64,000 nt of DNA. Origin: UBA1563 sp041667115. GTDB lineage: Bacteria > Bacteroidota > Ignavibacteria > Ignavibacteriales > Ignavibacteriaceae. How positions within the stretch are numbered: position 1 is the stretch's first letter; each line of letters begins with the position of its first letter. Shown here piece after piece: positions 61,977 through 64,000 of the stretch. Under the pieces are notes generated by a model, which worked only from the letters and a program-made list of their open reading frames with translations, ran no database searches and had not been told where the DNA came from. Position numbers and translations under genes: made by a program. The DNA is taken from NCBI GenBank assembly GCA_041667115.1, contig JBAYFO010000002.1, forward strand, positions 1 to 64,000, given 5' to 3'.

Positions 61977-62213
61977 TCAATTTCCGAATCCTTTTCCCTG
62001 TCCTTTACCTTTTCCACCGCCGTGGTGATTTCCTAAACCGCCTCTTCCGCGCGGTTTTCCGCCGCGACCGAGACCGTAAACAACTTCCTTGTTCTCTACA
62101 GATTGCTCTGTGGTCTTTTCAGTTTGTGTTGTTTGTGTATCTTTGCAACGACCTCTTTTTCTTCCGGTCATTGCTCCTTCTCCTTGCGGACCTGTTCCAT
62201 TAAAGTTTGGCAT
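61977..62213 (-). CDS. DUF5320-like Gly/Lys-rich small protein
   Basis: 78 residues from the ATG at 62213, preceded by the strong AAGGAGG Shine-Dalgarno; a longer frame from 62246 starts with TTG and is less likely. The N-terminus MPNFNGTGPQGEGAMTGRK is the DUF5320/GTGP-type signature. The C-terminal half is low-complexity Gly, Lys, Arg and His (GKPRGRGGLGNHHGGGKGKG), possibly flexible or nucleic-acid/metal binding. Such proteins accompany NifX-type genes in anaerobes; the role is unknown. Confidence 0.8.
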   Translation of the reverse strand: MPNFNGTGPQGEGAMTGRKRGRCKDTQTTQTEKTTEQSVENKEVVYGLGRGGKPRGRGGLGNHHGGGKGKGQGKGFGN

Positions 62214-62242
62214 AATTGCCTCCTTTTTACTGTTTAAATGCA

Positions 62243-62554
62243 TCAAATTGCTAAAATCGAATTTTTAGAATCACCAAAATGAGTTAACACTTGCCTATCT
62301 GCTTCAGCTTCATTCAACCACACTTCTCCGTCTCCCAAATATCTAAATTGATATTCTTTCCCTGCATTCAAATTACATTCTGCGCTAAACGAACCATCGG
62401 GACTATTGTGCGAGAATTTATCTTTATGTATATCCCAATTGTTAAAATCGCCAACGAGATTGACATGTTTAAAATTTTCACTTACTTCTTTAGAAAGAAT
62501 AAAGGTAACATGACAAATGCTACCGTCTTTTGAATATTTTTTTATAATAGCCAT
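62243..62554 (-). CDS. Small CBM48/isoamylase early-set-like protein
   Basis: A 103-residue single beta-sandwich domain. HVNLVGDFNNWD, the middle DGSFSAECNLNAGKEYQFRYL and DGEVWLNEAEADR are the glycogen-binding E-set/CBM48 hallmarks, as in AMPK beta subunits, but no catalytic domain is attached. It sits inside an Fe-S/ORP-like gene cluster, where its role is not obvious; carbohydrate binding is inferred from the fold. Confidence 0.8.
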   Translation of the reverse strand: MAIIKKYSKDGSICHVTFILSKEVSENFKHVNLVGDFNNWDIHKDKFSHNSPDGSFSAECNLNAGKEYQFRYLGDGEVWLNEAEADRQVLTHFGDSKNSILAI

Positions 62555-62557
62555 AAC

Positions 62558-63496
62558 TCACCTCGTAATGTTTTTAATTAAAAAAGTATTGTCCGAATAG
62601 GTAACTTCTTTCAATTGTTTTTCTTTAATTAAAGTATCAATAAAATCCCATGTGGAATTTGACCGTGACAAAAAATTATCAACAGCGTCTTTTCGCATTG
62701 GATGAACTGAAAGGATGCTTAACAATTCCTTTTCGGTATCGGAAGAAAAGCCAAAGTTAGTCCCTTCATTATTGATGATAAGCTCTACATTGTTCAATAG
62801 CCTGCTGAATACTTGATATGCCATGTTTAAATTTTCTTCCGATGGTGCACTTACTGATTTATCAGCCGGGGGACGCGTTGGCGCAAGAATGTAAGCTTTG
62901 TGTAGATTTATTTCGCTTATTATTTGAGCGGTTTTACTCAGCGATTCAATATTATCGTTAAGACCTTTCACAAGCATCGTCTCGGTTACCAGCATTCCTT
63001 TAAAGGCTGAAGCAAATTCTTTTATCCCGGTTACAATTTTTTTGAGATCGAGTGAACCATGCGGTCTGTTAATTTTGCGCCAAATGTTTTCGTCAGCAGA
63101 ATCAATTTTCACCGACACCCAATCTGCCTTCATCAAATCGTTCTGAACTTTCTTCTCCCAAATCAAAGATGAATTTGTAATTACCGCTATTTTTATTCCA
63201 AATGATTTTAATCTCTCGATGGTTCTTCCAAGATTAATATCAAGGGTTGGTTCGCCGTCGGGTACAAAGGTCAGATAATCAATCTTCTCTCCGACTTTTT
63301 GTAGTTGCTGAATCTTGTCTTCTACTTCATTATAAATTTCATCCGCGGAGAAAAATTCTTTTCTTATAATTGACATTGAATCAGTCGATCCAACCTGGCA
63401 ATAAATGCACGAATAGCTGCACACCTTCGGAGGTATGTTATTAATTCCGAGAGATCTGCCTAATCTGCGCGACGGTATTGGACCGAAAAGGATCAT
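62558..63496 (-). CDS. Radical SAM protein
   Basis: A 312-residue radical SAM enzyme. The CxxxCxxC motif is C26, C30, C33 (KVCSYSCIYCQ), which binds the [4Fe-4S]-SAM centre; the DGEPTLD loop follows. The C-terminal 90 residues form a small winged-helix-like domain (ELLSILSVHPMRKDAVDNFL). It resembles a COG0731-type enzyme found with NifX/DUF5320 genes in anaerobes; its substrate is unknown. Confidence 0.88.
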   Translation of the reverse strand: MILFGPIPSRRLGRSLGINNIPPKVCSYSCIYCQVGSTDSMSIIRKEFFSADEIYNEVEDKIQQLQKVGEKIDYLTFVPDGEPTLDINLGRTIERLKSFGIKIAVITNSSLIWEKKVQNDLMKADWVSVKIDSADENIWRKINRPHGSLDLKKIVTGIKEFASAFKGMLVTETMLVKGLNDNIESLSKTAQIISEINLHKAYILAPTRPPADKSVSAPSEENLNMAYQVFSRLLNNVELIINNEGTNFGFSSDTEKELLSILSVHPMRKDAVDNFLSRSNSTWDFIDTLIKEKQLKEVTYSDNTFLIKNITR

Positions 63497-63526
63497 CTCT
63501 TACTTCTCGAATAAATTTTTCTACAG

Positions 63527-63973
63527 TTAATCATAAGCCAATCTTGTTTCTTTCTCTTTCAGGGTCGGCTCTGTTAATTCTTTCCACTCCTTTGTATTCC
63601 AAGTATCTAATTCCGTATGAGTTAAATAATATTTTTGCGGAATCGGATGAGTGCCAACAATAACTTTCAAATCGTATTTAGATTCAATAAACATTTTGAA
63701 ATGATCGATATAAGGACAAGGGGGAAAACCGACCACCATTCCGGTTGCAAAATGAATTACTTCTGCACCGTTTTTCTTTAACTCTTCCGGAGCGTATTCA
63801 ATGTTACCGCCCGGGCATCCGCCGCATGAAGTATAACCGACAAGCTCTACATCTTTATCTTTATAAATATCAAACGCTCCGGCTCTTTCTTTAATTGATC
63901 GGAAGCATTTTCCGCCGGCGCAGCTCTTGTATCTATCGCAAATAATAATTCCGATTTTTATTTTATTTTTCAT
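63527..63973 (-). CDS. CGGC-domain protein
   Basis: A 148-residue protein of the CGGC family. Cys-rich motifs CDRYKSCAGGKC (about 12-23) and SCGGCPGG (about 49-56), plus a PPCPYI site (about 84-89), are family hallmarks and probably bind a metal or Fe-S centre. It lies 30 bases upstream of the radical SAM gene and may start this long minus-strand cluster. The promoter would be in 63974-64000 or beyond the window. Confidence 0.85.
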   Translation of the reverse strand: MKNKIKIGIIICDRYKSCAGGKCFRSIKERAGAFDIYKDKDVELVGYTSCGGCPGGNIEYAPEELKKNGAEVIHFATGMVVGFPPCPYIDHFKMFIESKYDLKVIVGTHPIPQKYYLTHTELDTWNTKEWKELTEPTLKEKETRLAYD

Positions 63974-64000
63974 TGAGGCACCTAAAAAACAAAATTGATT

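Noticed and set aside
1..64000. CRISPR array, rRNA operon, prophage or intact IS element
   Set aside because: No regularly spaced direct repeats, rRNA sequence, transposase, integrase or phage structural gene was found on either strand.

Overview
The window looks like a chromosomal segment of a member of the Ignavibacteria/Chlorobi lineage (Melioribacter/Ignavibacterium-like). The best evidence is the protein at 21678-23051, which ends in a type IX secretion sorting domain with the FPNPFNPST signature common in that group. AT-rich sequence, a cytochrome bd oxidase, many Fe-S proteins and an orange-protein-type (ORP) locus suggest a facultative or fermentative anaerobe. Assignment below phylum/class level is inference.

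Layout. 1-12.8 kb is ordinary housekeeping: serA, a bifunctional nuclease, etfA-etfB, clpS, a membrane-anchored pseudokinase fused to a FISUMP domain, an orphan ParA ATPase, pdxH, a DMT transporter and four tRNAs (Phe, Leu, Val, Gly). 12.9-23 kb holds an M16 peptidase, a TetR-controlled ABC efflux locus with the gene order of E. coli cecR-ybhGFSR (its second ATPase is interrupted by an in-frame TAA), and the T9SS cargo protein. 23.1-25.1 kb holds a decayed CoA-binding-protein gene, a THEP1-like NTPase paired with a membrane protein, and tRNA-Arg.

25.15-34.84 kb is a tightly packed minus-strand operon: SulP anion permease, an HTH-EIIA(Ntr) fusion protein, and a complete set of complex I/hydrogenase-4-like subunits in hyfB-C-E-F-G-HI order. 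The large subunit lacks the cysteine pairs that bind NiFe, so this is an energy-converting hydrogenase-related (Ehr) complex rather than a hydrogenase. It is the strongest candidate for an under-described system here.

35.0-39.6 kb is an arsenic operon (arsR, thioredoxin-type arsC, acr3) extended with a COG0701 permease, three thioredoxin-like proteins and CcdA. It is divergent from a methyltransferase and a DsrE-like gene. 41.0-47.9 kb is a TetR-regulated RND tripartite efflux operon with shared candidate operators. 48.1-51.0 kb is an Rrf2(Fe-S)-cydA-cydB operon with an NsrR-like 11-1-11 palindrome upstream. 51.2-57.6 kb has a YeiH-family transporter with its LysR regulator, two thioesterases, two methyltransferases, a heavy-metal permease and a trans-sulfuration PLP enzyme.

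57.7-64.0 kb is a minus-strand cluster: CGGC-domain protein, radical SAM enzyme, small CBM48-like protein, DUF5320-like protein, three NifX/NifB-type cofactor proteins, two MinD/Mrp ATPases with inserted ferredoxin domains, an archaeal-type peroxiredoxin and a pyruvoyl arginine decarboxylase. The paired Fe-S ATPases plus NifX-like proteins resemble the ORP locus of sulfate reducers. No CRISPR array, rRNA operon, prophage or intact insertion sequence was seen.
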